Positions 9,327 through 18,002 are shown, numbered from the stretch's first letter. The stretch is 64,000 nt of DNA from Clostridium sp. CAG:452 (GCA_000434035.1 FR893522.1:127348-191347); one strand, 5' to 3'. The notes: generated by a model not told the origin, from the sequence alone. Made by a program: numbers and translations.

Positions 9327-9331
9327 GAAAC

Positions 9332-9356
9332 TAATAGGCGCACATTGTGCGCCTAT
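9332..9356 (+). terminator. Palindromic terminator after the PBP gene
   Basis: Arms TAGGCGCACA / TGTGCGCCTA just behind the stop codon. No strong T-run follows, so efficiency is uncertain. Confidence 0.55.
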
Positions 9357-9382
9357 ACATGTAAAAGAAAAGGAGAAATAAA

Positions 9383-9865
9383 ATGTCTAAAAGAAGTAAT
9401 TATATAAGCTGGGATGAATATTTTATGGGAATAGCATTACTTTCAGGAGAAAGAAGCAAAGATCCAAATTCACAAGTAGGAGCATGTATAGTAAGCCCAG
9501 ACAATAAAATTTTATCTATAGGATATAATGGTTTCCCAATTGGTTGTTCAGATGATGAAATACCATGGGACAGAGAAGGGGATTTTGTAGACACAAAATA
9601 TCCATACGTATGTCATTCTGAATTAAATGCAATACTAAATTATACAGGTTCAACACTAAAACAAAGTAGAATATATGTTACTTTATTTCCATGTAATGAA
9701 TGCGCAAAGGCAATTATACAATCTGGAATTAAAGAAGTAATATATATGAGTGACAAATATAAAGATACAGACTCAGTAAAGGTATCTAAAAAGATGTTAG
9801 ATATGGCAGGAGTAAAATATACTCAATACAAATCAAAGGGCGTAAAATTAGAATTAGATTTATAA
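9383..9865 (+). CDS. Deoxycytidylate (dCMP) deaminase family protein, ComEB-like
   Basis: 160 residues. Converts dCMP to dUMP as a thymidylate precursor. The zinc site is complete: 'CHSELNAIL' (His plus catalytic Glu) and 'PCNECAKAI' (two Cys ligands). 'DPNSQVGACIVS' and 'GYNGFPIG' are typical of the dCMP deaminase subgroup. ATG 9383 follows AAAAGGAGAAATAAA. The nearby dprA is consistent with either competence (comEB) or nucleotide metabolism; the enzyme itself is clear. Confidence 0.93.
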   Translation: MSKRSNYISWDEYFMGIALLSGERSKDPNSQVGACIVSPDNKILSIGYNGFPIGCSDDEIPWDREGDFVDTKYPYVCHSELNAILNYTGSTLKQSRIYVTLFPCNECAKAIIQSGIKEVIYMSDKYKDTDSVKVSKKMLDMAGVKYTQYKSKGVKLELDL

Positions 9866-9876
9866 TAAAAACAAAA

Positions 9877-9912
9877 AATGAGGCGAAAAGGAATGTTCCT
9901 TTTTGCCTCATT
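9877..9912 (+). terminator. Terminator after the dCMP deaminase gene
   Basis: Long hairpin with AATGAGGC / GCCTCATT at the base and AAAAGGAA / TTCCTTTT above. It overlaps the -35 of the next promoter. Confidence 0.75.
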
Positions 9913-9939
9913 GCATTTTATTTGAATATACGGTATAAT
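9911..9939 (+). promoter_or_regulatory. Promoter of the small ORF at 9973
   Basis: TTGCAT (9911-9916), 17-base spacer, TATAAT (9934-9939). Confidence 0.6.
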
Positions 9940-9972
9940 ATTATTATCTTACATAGAGGGGAGGTTTCCCAG

Positions 9973-10158
9973 GTGTTTGATTCTTTCGTGAGATTTTTTC
10001 ACATAATGGAGAACATGTTTTCACGAGAGACTGCGATACTGATGGTCATCGCATTAATACTTGCAAGTATTTTAAGTGCAGTAAACGCAATAGGCGTGCG
10101 CGATAGCACTATAAAGAAAACAGGTAAAGATACGTGGACTATCTTTAAATATCGTTAA
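9973..10158 (+). CDS. Small membrane protein with atypical codon use
   Basis: 61 residues from GTG 9973 behind AGGGGAGG; an upstream TTG at 9922 is rejected because it lies inside the promoter. One hydrophobic helix ('AILMVIALILASILSAV') sits between short amphipathic ends. Codons CGC, CGA, CGT, CTG, GTC, ATC and GCG are frequent here but rare in neighbouring genes, which use AGA, TTA, ATA. This points either to recent transfer or to a constraint from an overlapping RNA structure. It has its own promoter and is followed by a 40-bp perfect palindrome. Unknown function. Confidence 0.5.
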   Translation: MFDSFVRFFHIMENMFSRETAILMVIALILASILSAVNAIGVRDSTIKKTGKDTWTIFKYR

Positions 10159-10197
10159 AACAAAAGATAAAGAAAACAAAAAAGGAGTTTAAATATA

Positions 10198-10237
10198 GAA
10201 AGAGGTATTTGAATTATATAATTCAAATACCTCTTTC
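10198..10237. repeat. Perfect 40-bp palindrome
   Basis: Twenty-base arms from GAAAGAGGTATTTGAA to its exact complement ending CTCTTTC, with no loop. No T-run follows, so a simple terminator is not obvious. A Shine-Dalgarno-like AAAGGAG stands just upstream at 10182 without an ORF. Confidence 0.8.
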
Positions 10238-10334
10238 ACTATATAATTAAATTATTCCAATATATCTATTGTAAAAAGAGGTAAACTAGTATAAAATATG
10301 TAAGTACAAATAGAGATGATATTTGGAGGTAAAC

Positions 10335-11400
10335 ATGAAACTTGTAGATGAAAGTAATTTAGAAAAATATAATGAATTTTTAAAAAAACATGATAGATGT
10401 AATTTTCAACAATCAATAGAATGGGGAAAAGTAAAAGCACCTGCTTGGAAAAATGAAATTGTTCTAGCAGAAGATAAAGACGGAAATATAATAGGTTCAA
10501 TAAGTGTATTAATAAGAAAAATACCTATTTTCGGAAATTTAATGTATTCATCAAGAGGACCGGTTTGCGACATACACAATAAAGAAGTACTAGAACAATT
10601 AACAAATGGACTAAAAGAACTTGCAAAAAAATACAATGCATTTGTTTTAAAAATTGAACCAGATATAAAAAGTGATGACCAAGAATTTAGAAAAATAGTT
10701 ACAGAACTAAAATATAAAATAAAAGATGATGCTAAAAATTTTAGTGAAGAAATTCAGCCAAGATATGTATTTAGACTAGACATAAAAGGAAAAACAGAAG
10801 ATGAAATATTTAAGGCATTTCATCAAAAAACTAGATACAATGTAAGACTAGCAACAAAAAAAGGCGTGGTTGTAAAAGAAGGAACAAGAGAAGATTTAAA
10901 AGACTTTCATGAAATAATGAAAGTAACAGGAAAAAGAGATGACTTTATTATAAGACCATTGGAATACTTTCAAAAAATGTATGATGAATTAGGAAAAGAT
11001 CATGTAAAACTTTTAATGGCATATTACGAGGACAAGCCAATATCACGGAATATTTGATATAGACTATGGAAACAAAGTATGGTATTTATATGGCGCAAGT
11101 AGCAACGAACATAGAAACTTAATGCCAAATTATTTATTACAATGGGAAGGAATAAAATATGCATTAAGCCAAGAAAAAGACATTTATGATTTTAGAGGAG
11201 TTTCAGGAGTTTTAGACGAAACACATCCTCAATATGGTTTATACAGATTTAAAAAAGGATTCAATGCAGAATTTACAGAATTTATTGGCGAAATATACTT
11301 TGACTTTAAACCATTTGTATACAAAACTTATAAAGTATCAGAAAAAATATTTAAAAAGACAAGAGGTTTTATAAGAAGATTAAAAGGAGAAGTTAAATGA
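10335..11400 (+). CDS. FemX/FemAB-type aminoacyltransferase, read through one CGG +1 site
   Basis: 354 residues if C 11046 is skipped. FemABX enzymes add amino acids from aminoacyl-tRNA to the peptidoglycan precursor stem peptide. Tandem GNAT-like folds are visible: 'NFQQSIEWGKVK' (residues 20-35), 'SRGPVCD', 'RYVFRLDIKGKTEDE', 'KTRYNVRLATKKGV', and after the joint 'YGNKVWYLYGASSNEHRNLMPNYL', given here as two parts of a known motif, 'YGNKVWYLYGA' and 'SNEHRNLMPNYL'. ATG 10335 follows GGAGGTAAAC. The zero frame would stop two codons after the CGG and lose the conserved acceptor-site half. The 3' end overlaps alr (ATGA), which supports a wall-synthesis operon. Confidence 0.86.
11046..11048 (+). 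other. In-frame CGG +1 frameshift site 4 (femX-like)
   Basis: TCA|CGG|A. Skipping C 11046 gives Ser-Gly, then 'IFDIDYGNKVW'. Zero frame meets TGA at 11055. Confidence 0.88.
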
Positions 11401-12518
11401 AATCATTAATAATAAATAAAAATGATTTGAGACATAATATAAATGTAATAAAAAAACTAGCAAAAGTAGATATTCCAGACGACAATGGAAACACATATAA
11501 AATAATTGGAGTAGTAAAAGGAAATGGCTATGGATTAGGACTTATAGAGTACTCTAACTTTTTAGTAGATAATGGAATAGAAACTTTAGCAATAGCAACA
11601 GTAGAAGAGGCAATAGAACTAAGAAAAGCAGGAATAAAAGAAGATATATTAATGCTTTCTTCAACAAGTATAGAATCAGAAATACAAGAACTAATAGAGA
11701 ATGACATAATACTAACAATAGGTTCAAAAGAGTGTGCAGATATTGTAAATAAGCTAAGCAAAAAAGCAGACAAAAAAATAAGAGCGCATATAAAAATAGA
11801 CACAGGCTTTGGAAGATATGGATTTATATACAGTGATATTAGAACAATAGTAGAAACCATAAATTCTTTAAAAAGTGTTTCAATAGAAGGAATGTATTCA
11901 CATTTTTCTTTGGCATATTATAAAAATAATAAATGGACAATAAAACAATTTAATAGATTTATGGAAGTAGTAGAAGCATTAAAGCTAAATGATATAAATA
12001 TACAAACATTGCATATTTGTAACTCACCAGCATTTTTAAATTACCCAAACATGCACTTGAATGGAGCTAGAATTGGTTCTGCATTTTTGGGAAGAGTAGA
12101 TGCAGATATAAATGTAGGACTTAAAAAAATAGGAAAATTAAAATGCAGTATAGAAGAAATAAAAATAGTTCCAAAAGGGTTTAATATTGGATACTTAAAT
12201 AGTTATAAAACTAAAAAAGAAACAAGAATTGCAATTGTGCAATTAGGTTATATAGAAGGATTTAATATAGGTACAAGGCAAGATATGTTTAGATTTGTAG
12301 ATAAATTAAGAAATCTATCGCATAGCATAAAGAGCTTTTTCAAAAAGCAAAATCTAAAGGTTACAATAAATGATAAAAAGTACAATATAATCGGAAAATT
12401 GGGAATGTATCATATGGCAATAGATATTACAAACAGTGATGTAAAAATAGGCGATTTTGCATATTTAGAAGTTAATCCACTATATATAGATAGCAAAATA
12501 GAAAGGAAGTATGTATAA
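11397..12518 (+). CDS. alr: Alanine racemase
   Basis: 373 residues. A PLP-dependent fold type III racemase supplying D-Ala for the cell wall. The PLP lysine lies in 'VVKGNGYGLG' near residue 40; 'HIKIDTGFGRYG' and 'EGMYSHFS' are the family's barrel motifs; 'LHICNSPAFLNYP' and 'GARIGSAFLG' match the phosphate-binding and dimer regions; 'QLGYIEGFN' carries the second catalytic Tyr. Sequence is rather divergent from B. subtilis Alr, but all landmarks are present. Its ATG overlaps the femX-like stop, so the two are coupled. Confidence 0.92.
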   Translation: MKSLIINKNDLRHNINVIKKLAKVDIPDDNGNTYKIIGVVKGNGYGLGLIEYSNFLVDNGIETLAIATVEEAIELRKAGIKEDILMLSSTSIESEIQELIENDIILTIGSKECADIVNKLSKKADKKIRAHIKIDTGFGRYGFIYSDIRTIVETINSLKSVSIEGMYSHFSLAYYKNNKWTIKQFNRFMEVVEALKLNDINIQTLHICNSPAFLNYPNMHLNGARIGSAFLGRVDADINVGLKKIGKLKCSIEEIKIVPKGFNIGYLNSYKTKKETRIAIVQLGYIEGFNIGTRQDMFRFVDKLRNLSHSIKSFFKKQNLKVTINDKKYNIIGKLGMYHMAIDITNSDVKIGDFAYLEVNPLYIDSKIERKYV

Positions 12519-12519
12519 A

Positions 12520-13512
12520 ATGGAACAAAAGAAGATACCATTTTTTAAAAAATTAAAAAATGCAATAGTAAATTTTGATGAATATCAAAATTTTTCCCAA
12601 GAAAAATTAGGGACAGCAATAAAGTACTTTTTAAAACTAATGCTTATATTTTCAATATTAATTTCTGCATTTTTAACAGCAAGACTTTATAAAGAAATAG
12701 AAACAGTAAAAACAAGTTTTACAGATGAATGTCCAGATTTTAGAATAGAAAATAATACATTAATAATAGATGGAGAAAACAAAAAATATGAAAAAGATTT
12801 TGGTTATGAAGCTTTGGGACTAATTATTGATTCAGAAAATACAGATTTAACAGAAGAACAAAATGGACAATATCAAAGAATAATTGCATTTTATAAAGAT
12901 AAAATGGTTATGAAAACATTAGATACAAAAACTAGTATGACATATGAAGATATTAGCAAAAATCAAAATATAAATGGACTTTCAAAGCAGCAAATTTTAG
13001 ATTATACCAATAGTAGTACAATGATACCTATATATATAACATTTTTTGTGATAACAATAGTATTTGGACTTATTGCATATTCAATACAAATTCTTTTAGA
13101 TATTTTCTTATTATCTATAATAGGACTTATAATGAGCAAGATAGCAGCTGTAAAACTAAAATATAAAGAAATATTTAATATGTCTATATATGCACTAACC
13201 TTATCAATTGTTTTATATTTAATATATATTTGCGTAAATATAACTACTGGATTTACAATAAAATATTTTGATTTAGCATATGAGATTATTTCTTATATAT
13301 ACATTATAACAGCAATATTAATGATTAAATCAGATTTAATTAAACAACAAATAGAAATAGGCAAAATAGTAGAAGAGCAAAAAAAAGTAAGAGAAGAAAA
13401 GAAACAAGAAGATAACGAAGAAGAAAAACCAAAAGAGGACAAAGAAGAAAAGAAAGAAAAAAAGGATAAAGAAGAAAAAGAACCAGAGCACCCAGAAGGA
13501 AGCCAAGCATAA
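12520..13512 (+). CDS. DUF1189-like membrane protein
   Basis: 330 residues from ATG 12520 (AAGGAAG nine bases upstream; the ATG at 12511 is too close to it). One N-terminal helix (about residues 35-55), an extracytoplasmic domain of roughly 110 residues with 'NNTLIIDGENKKYEKDFG', then four or five helices, and a Lys/Glu-only cytosolic tail of about 50 residues. The order matches DUF1189 proteins (maltodextrin-utilisation YvdJ-like annotation). Placement between alr and ftsH suggests an envelope role; that is inference. Confidence 0.75.
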   Translation: MEQKKIPFFKKLKNAIVNFDEYQNFSQEKLGTAIKYFLKLMLIFSILISAFLTARLYKEIETVKTSFTDECPDFRIENNTLIIDGENKKYEKDFGYEALGLIIDSENTDLTEEQNGQYQRIIAFYKDKMVMKTLDTKTSMTYEDISKNQNINGLSKQQILDYTNSSTMIPIYITFFVITIVFGLIAYSIQILLDIFLLSIIGLIMSKIAAVKLKYKEIFNMSIYALTLSIVLYLIYICVNITTGFTIKYFDLAYEIISYIYIITAILMIKSDLIKQQIEIGKIVEEQKKVREEKKQEDNEEEKPKEDKEEKKEKKDKEEKEPEHPEGSQA

Positions 13513-13539
13513 TAAAGAAGCAAAAGGAGAGTAGAGAGA

Positions 13540-15330
13540 ATGAAAGACAAACCAAAAAATAATGATAAACTACTATATCTAATTTTAGGAATTATAACAG
13601 TAATTTGTGTAGTATTAATTACAATATTAACATTAAATAATGGAGCAGATACAAAAGAAAATTTAGAATTGGCATACACAGATTTAATTAAAAAAATAGA
13701 CAACAAAGAAGTAGAAAAGGTAGAAATGACAGTTGGAAGTACTACCGTTAAAGTAAAATTAAAAAATGAAGAGAAAGAAAAAAAGACAATAGTTCCAAGT
13801 ACACAAGCATTTATAGAATTAATACAAGAACAAGTAAAAAACAATAATGAAATAGAATTAATTCAAAAACCAGAAAATGCTTTGCTAAAAATTTCTCAAA
13901 CATTAATTACATTTTTACCAACAATAATAGTATTAATATTATTTATATTGATATTTAAGATGCAAGGGCTTGGCGATAAAGGAAAAGTTTATGATGCAGA
14001 AAGCAACAAAGATACAAACACAACATTTAAAGATGTTGCAGGTTTGGACGAAGAAAAGAACGAATTAATCGAAGTAGTAGACTTTTTAAAAGAACCAAAA
14101 AAATTCCAAGAGATGGGTGCAAAAATACCAAGAGGAATACTTTTATGTGGAAAGCCAGGTACAGGTAAAACATTAATAGCAAAAGCAATTGCAGGAGAGG
14201 CAGGAGTACCATTTATATCTATGAGTGGTTCAGAATTTATAGAAATGTTTGCTGGTCTTGGAGCATCAAGAGTAAGAAAATTATTTGAAAAAGCAAAAAA
14301 AATAGCTCCATGTATTATATTTATAGACGAGATAGATGCAATAGGAGCAAGAAGAACAAATGCAAGTGGAGCAGAGAGCGAAAACAATCAAACACTAAAT
14401 CAATTACTAGTTGAAATGGACGGTTTTGATACTAACGAAACAGTAATAGTTCTTGCAGCAACAAACAGACCAGAGATGCTAGATAAAGCATTATTAAGAC
14501 CAGGAAGATTTGATCGTCAAATTACAATAGCAACACCAGATGCAAGAGGTAGAGAAGAAATATTAAAAATACACGGAAAAAATAAAAAATTTGCAGATGA
14601 TATAGACCTAAAGAATATAGCAGAAGACACAGCTGGATTTACAGGAGCAGAACTTGCTAATGTATTAAATGAAGCAGCAATTGTAGCAACAATAAATAAA
14701 CACAAAAAAATACAAATGAGTGATTTAGAAGAGGCTGTAAAGAAAGTTACAGTTGGATTAGAAAAACATAGTAGAGTTATATCAGACAAAGATAAAAGAC
14801 TAACAGCATATCACGAAGCAGGACATGCAATAGTTAGCAAATTCTTAGAAACACAAACAGATGTAAAAGAAGTTTCTATAATCCCAAGAGGACTTGCTGG
14901 TGGGTACACAATGTATAAAACAAACGAAGACAAATACTATATATCAAAAACAGAAATGGAAGAAAAACTAATTGCACTTTTAGGTGGAAGAGCAGCAGAA
15001 AAAATAGCACTAAATGATATTTCAACAGGAGCAAGCAATGATATAGAAGTGGCAACAGAAATTGCAAAAGATATGGTTACAGTATATGGAATGAGTGATA
15101 CAGTAGGACCAATATGCTTAAAACAAAAAGAACCATACGAAAATAGAATTTTAGGAGAAAATATAGATGATGTAATAGGTGCAGAAGTAAAAAGAATGAT
15201 AGATATAGCATACAAAAGAGCACAAGAAATAATACTTGCACATATGGATAAATTACAACAAGTAGCAGAAAGACTATTAGAAAAAGAAATTATCTCAGCA
15301 GAAGAATTTGAATCATTTTTCCAAGAATAG
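13540..15330 (+). CDS. ftsH: ATP-dependent zinc metalloprotease FtsH
   Basis: 596 residues. A membrane-bound hexameric AAA protease degrading unassembled membrane and regulatory proteins. Two transmembrane helices (residues 10-32 and 125-145) flank a short external domain. AAA module: Walker A 'GKPGTGKT' near 205, Walker B 'IIFIDEID', second region of homology 'ATNRPEMLDKALLRPGRFD'. Peptidase: 'HEAGH' near 425 and 'LGGRAAEKI'. Slightly short for FtsH (usually 600-650), with a brief C-terminus. A terminator follows directly. Confidence 0.96.
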   Translation: MKDKPKNNDKLLYLILGIITVICVVLITILTLNNGADTKENLELAYTDLIKKIDNKEVEKVEMTVGSTTVKVKLKNEEKEKKTIVPSTQAFIELIQEQVKNNNEIELIQKPENALLKISQTLITFLPTIIVLILFILIFKMQGLGDKGKVYDAESNKDTNTTFKDVAGLDEEKNELIEVVDFLKEPKKFQEMGAKIPRGILLCGKPGTGKTLIAKAIAGEAGVPFISMSGSEFIEMFAGLGASRVRKLFEKAKKIAPCIIFIDEIDAIGARRTNASGAESENNQTLNQLLVEMDGFDTNETVIVLAATNRPEMLDKALLRPGRFDRQITIATPDARGREEILKIHGKNKKFADDIDLKNIAEDTAGFTGAELANVLNEAAIVATINKHKKIQMSDLEEAVKKVTVGLEKHSRVISDKDKRLTAYHEAGHAIVSKFLETQTDVKEVSIIPRGLAGGYTMYKTNEDKYYISKTEMEEKLIALLGGRAAEKIALNDISTGASNDIEVATEIAKDMVTVYGMSDTVGPICLKQKEPYENRILGENIDDVIGAEVKRMIDIAYKRAQEIILAHMDKLQQVAERLLEKEIISAEEFESFFQE

Positions 15331-15343
15331 AATAACAAGAAAG

Positions 15344-15375
15344 ACCGAGGAGTAAAATGCCCTCGGTTCTTTTTT
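15344..15375 (+). terminator. ftsH terminator
   Basis: Stem ACCGAGG / CCTCGGT with six Ts after it. Confidence 0.85.
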
Positions 15376-15376
15376 A

Positions 15377-15504
15377 ATATACTAGGAAATTTCTCATTTC
15401 CTAGTATATTAAAATGCTATAATCGCTATTGCCTTTGAGATTTCCTCATTACATTCGGAAACTCAAATCGGCGAGAACAAAGGGCGACTAAAGTCGCTTT
15501 GTTC
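15377..15504. repeat. 128-bp three-hairpin element, copy 1
   Basis: Almost identical (one base difference) to 39417-39544. Hairpins in order: ATATACTAGGAAA / TTTCCTAGTATAT; TTTGAG-TTTCC / GGAAA-CTCAAA; GAACAAAGGGCGAC / GTCGC-TTTGTTC. Both copies sit directly behind a gene terminator. No ORF inside. Could be a miniature mobile element or a structured RNA. Confidence 0.85.
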
Positions 15505-15573
15505 AACTAAAATTGTCAAAAAGGTTGACAAACGGAGCAGGATGAATTAAAATAGAAGGAGAGGAGGAAGAAA

Positions 15574-16050
15574 ATGGAAAAAGAATTATTAAAAAAGTTA
15601 GAAGAAACAGGAAGAATACAAGATGTAAGTGAAGCTTTTAAAGAATTTCCAGCAGAAAATGAATGGCATAAAGGAAAAATAGAGTCATTTTTAGAAGAAG
15701 AAAAGGAAGTATATGACCAATATAATGTTGGGGACATTGTATTTGTTAAAGAATACTTATATAAAAATGGAAAAAAAGGAACAAACCATCTATTTGTAAT
15801 AATAGAAAAGGATAATTATGCAGTACCAATAGAATATTTTACAATGCTTATATCGTCCCACTTAGACAAATTAAAATTTAGTACAAATAAACTTTTGTTA
15901 AAAGATGAATTAAATAAATTAAAGAGAGACAGCATTGTAAAAACTGATGTGATATATAAAGTAAAAAACGAAGATATAGAATTTAAAATTGGAGAAGTAA
16001 CAGAGGAAACTGTATTAGAATATAAAAAGAACCTAGAAAAACTTTTTTAA
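15574..16050 (+). CDS. PemK/MazF-like protein with N-terminal extension
   Basis: 158 residues. The first 45 residues are charged and helical. From residue 50 the pattern resembles the MazF/PemK barrel: 'YNVGDIVFVKEYLYKNG', then 'NHLFVIIEKDN', and later 'RDSIVKTDVIYKV' in the place of the MazF 'S.v..dqi..id' strand, followed by 'KIGEVTEETVLEYKKNL'. MazF proteins are mRNA interferases; whether this one is active is unclear because no separate antitoxin gene is next to it, and the N-terminal extension might take that part. ATG 15574 follows GGAGAGGAGG. It overlaps the end of the convergent rluD-like gene by four bases. Confidence 0.5.
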   Translation: MEKELLKKLEETGRIQDVSEAFKEFPAENEWHKGKIESFLEEEKEVYDQYNVGDIVFVKEYLYKNGKKGTNHLFVIIEKDNYAVPIEYFTMLISSHLDKLKFSTNKLLLKDELNKLKRDSIVKTDVIYKVKNEDIEFKIGEVTEETVLEYKKNLEKLF

Positions 16051-16908
16051 TGCTTTTCTAGATTTATTTCTTTATTATTTAAATAATTTAAAATGCCTGC
16101 ATCTGTTTTAAATTTAAAAATCAATTTATAACTACACAATTCTTGAAATTTTCTATTAAACTTTTTATTTATTTCATTTATTCCATATTTACCGGTCACC
16201 AACAATAGGATAACCAATATATGCAAGATGTGCACGTATTTGATGAGTTCTTCCAGTGTGAAGAGTTACATCTAAAACAGAAGTGTTATTGTCGTTGTTA
16301 CGTTTAAGAACTTCATAAGAAGTAATTATTTTTCTATAACCAGTCTTAGGCTCAGGTGAAACATATACCATAGATTTTTTAGTATCTTTAAACAAATAAG
16401 CTGTTAAGGTTTCTTTATCTCTTTTAGGAATTCCATAAACAGTACATTTGTAGTGCTTTTCAATTTCTGAATTTTTAAACTTATCTAAAATAATAGCAAG
16501 AGCTTCTTCATTTTTTGCGAATACTACTAAACCAGTAGTATTTCTATCTAATCTGTGGCATGGTTCAATAAAAGCATATTTTTCTTTTAAAATGCTTGTT
16601 AAGGTCTTTTCAGAATTATTAGAAACCACTTCAAGTTCAACAGGTTTATTAACAATTAATATATTAGAGTCTTCATATACTATATCTAAATCAAAATTTT
16701 TGAATAAAAAATTATCATTAATAAATACAGTAATTTCATCATTAGAATGAATAGTAACATTTTCTGATACCTTAACATCATTTACTCTAATATCTTTTTT
16801 CCTTAAAGCTTTATAAATAGTATTTAAAGATAGTCCATCAAAACTATCTAATAAAAAGGTATTCAATTTTTTACCATCATATTTTTTATTTACAATTAAT
16901 TTTTTCAT
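16047..16908 (-). CDS. RluD/RluA-type pseudouridine synthase, read through one CGG +1 site
   Basis: 286 residues if the C of the CGG at 16192-16194 is skipped. These enzymes isomerise uridines in 23S rRNA or tRNA. An S4-like N-terminal domain ('LNTFLLDSFDGLSL', 'KKDIRVNDVKV') precedes the catalytic domain with 'PCHRLDRNTTGLVVFAKN', where the Asp of HRLD is the nucleophile, and 'LHTGRTHQIRAHLAYIGYPI'. The corrected joint gives 'VGDGKYGINEIN', the usual family ending; zero frame reads CGG then TAA. Start taken at ATG 16908 ('MKKLIVNKKYDG') because the longer frame has a hydrophobic lead without homology; no strong Shine-Dalgarno is visible. Confidence 0.87.
16192..16194 (-). other. In-frame CGG +1 frameshift site 5 (rluD-like)
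   Basis: Coding strand GAC|CGG|T, immediately followed by TAA in zero frame. Skipping the C gives Asp-Gly-Lys-Tyr-Gly, the RluA-family GDxxYG motif. Confidence 0.88.
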
Positions 16909-17013
16909 AACAATATAATTATATAACAAAAATATATAATATGCCAATAGGGAGAATGGATTTTGATAAATTGAAATTTGTTGCACCAAATGAAATATAA
17001 TAATAAAATAACC

Positions 17014-17042
17014 TTGCAATTTGTATGTGAGTATGCTAAAAT
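17014..17042 (+). promoter_or_regulatory. Promoter of secG
   Basis: TTGCAA (17014-17019), 17-base spacer, TAAAAT (17037-17042). Confidence 0.55.
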
Positions 17043-17075
17043 AAATAAGTCAAATTGAAACGGAGGTAACAGAAA

Positions 17076-17324
17076 GTGGGATTTTTAAAAGGAATAGTAA
17101 CAGTAATTTATGTAATTGTATGTTTAGTATTAATAGTAATTTGCTTAATGCAATCAAAAGATGACGAAGGTGCATCTGGAGCAATAGTAGGGGGAAGCTC
17201 TTCAAGCTTTTACGAAAAAAATAAAGGAAAAACAAAAGAAGGTATGTTAAAAAGATGGACAATTATTTTAGGAATTACATTTGCAGTACTTTCAATAGTT
17301 TTAGGAACACTTTTATTAGTGTAA
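17076..17324 (+). CDS. secG: Preprotein translocase subunit SecG
   Basis: 82 residues from GTG 17076 behind CGGAGGTAACAG. Two transmembrane helices (residues 5-25 and 60-80) linked by a Gly/Ser-rich loop 'GASGAIVGGSSSSFYEK', the standard SecG plan. SecG assists SecYEA protein export; secY is at 51301 in this window. Confidence 0.93.
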   Translation: MGFLKGIVTVIYVIVCLVLIVICLMQSKDDEGASGAIVGGSSSSFYEKNKGKTKEGMLKRWTIILGITFAVLSIVLGTLLLV

Positions 17325-17410
17325 TATAAAAAACATTGAAAAAGTTTAAATTAGTGAGGAAAAATAAGATAAACTATTAAAAATGAAAAAATATAAGCGA
17401 TAAAGGCTAA

Positions 17411-17444
17411 AAACATTCAAATTTAGGATTTGAATGTTTTTTTT
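17411..17444 (+). terminator. Terminator between secG and ctsR
   Basis: Twelve-base arms AAACATTCAAAT / ATTTGAATGTTT with a T-run. It overlaps the -35 of the ctsR promoter. Confidence 0.85.
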
Positions 17445-17457
17445 ATCATGTTATAAT
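17430..17457 (+). promoter_or_regulatory. ctsR operon promoter
   Basis: TTGAAT (17430-17435), 16-base spacer, TATAAT (17452-17457), directly upstream of the CtsR operator. Confidence 0.6.
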
Positions 17458-17463
17458 ATTAAT

Positions 17464-17480
17464 AGTCAAAGAAAGTCAAA
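17464..17480 (+). promoter_or_regulatory. CtsR operator
   Basis: AGTCAAA-GAA-AGTCAAA is an exact match to the CtsR consensus RGTCAAA-NAN-RGTCAAA; an extra GTCAAA follows at 17481. Position just behind the -10 and before ctsR fits autorepression of the operon. Confidence 0.92.
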
Positions 17481-17500
17481 GTCAAAAGAGGAGTGGTAAG

Positions 17501-17965
17501 ATGAGAATGTCAGACGTAATAGAAGAATTTATAAAAGACTTGTTTGATGACAACAATGAGTATATAGAAATACAAAGAAATGAACTTGCAGAAAAGTTTA
17601 ATTGTGTACCATCACAAATAAACTATGTAATATCTACTAGATTTAGACCATCACAAGGATACTATGTAGAAAGCAAACGCGGTGGTGGAGGCCACATAAG
17701 AATTAAAAAAATAAATATTACAAAAAGCAATTATTTAATGCATATAATAACAAGTATGGGAGATACAATAACATCAAATGAGGTAGACATTTTTATTAGT
17801 AATTTCTTATCATACAACATTGTAAACAAAACAGAAGCAAAATTACTAAAGGTAGCAACTAGTGATAATGTGCTTATAGTACCACAAGAAAATAAAGATA
17901 AATTAAGGGCAAGTATTTTTAAAAACATGATACTTAATTTAGTAGAAGATGAAAGTAGCAAATAA
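17501..17965 (+). CDS. ctsR: Class III heat-shock repressor CtsR
   Basis: 154 residues, the usual size. Winged helix-turn-helix N-terminus ('SDVIEEFIKDLF', 'NELAEKFNCVPSQINYVIS', 'RFRPSQGYYVESKRGGGGHIRI'), where the Gly-rich wing 'RGGGGHIRI' is the temperature sensor and DNA contact. The C-terminal half is the dimerisation and McsB-target domain. Binds the operator at 17464 and heads the operon ctsR-mcsA-mcsB-clpC. Confidence 0.96.
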   Translation: MRMSDVIEEFIKDLFDDNNEYIEIQRNELAEKFNCVPSQINYVISTRFRPSQGYYVESKRGGGGHIRIKKINITKSNYLMHIITSMGDTITSNEVDIFISNFLSYNIVNKTEAKLLKVATSDNVLIVPQENKDKLRASIFKNMILNLVEDESSK

Positions 17966-18002
17966 GTATTTTGATATGCTTAATTTTAAAGGAGGGATAA
18001 TT

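Noticed and set aside
9931..9933. An in-frame CGG (Arg) in the ORF starting at TTG 9922
   Set aside because: This part overlaps the promoter's -10 and lies before the real Shine-Dalgarno and GTG at 9973, so the CGG is not translated.
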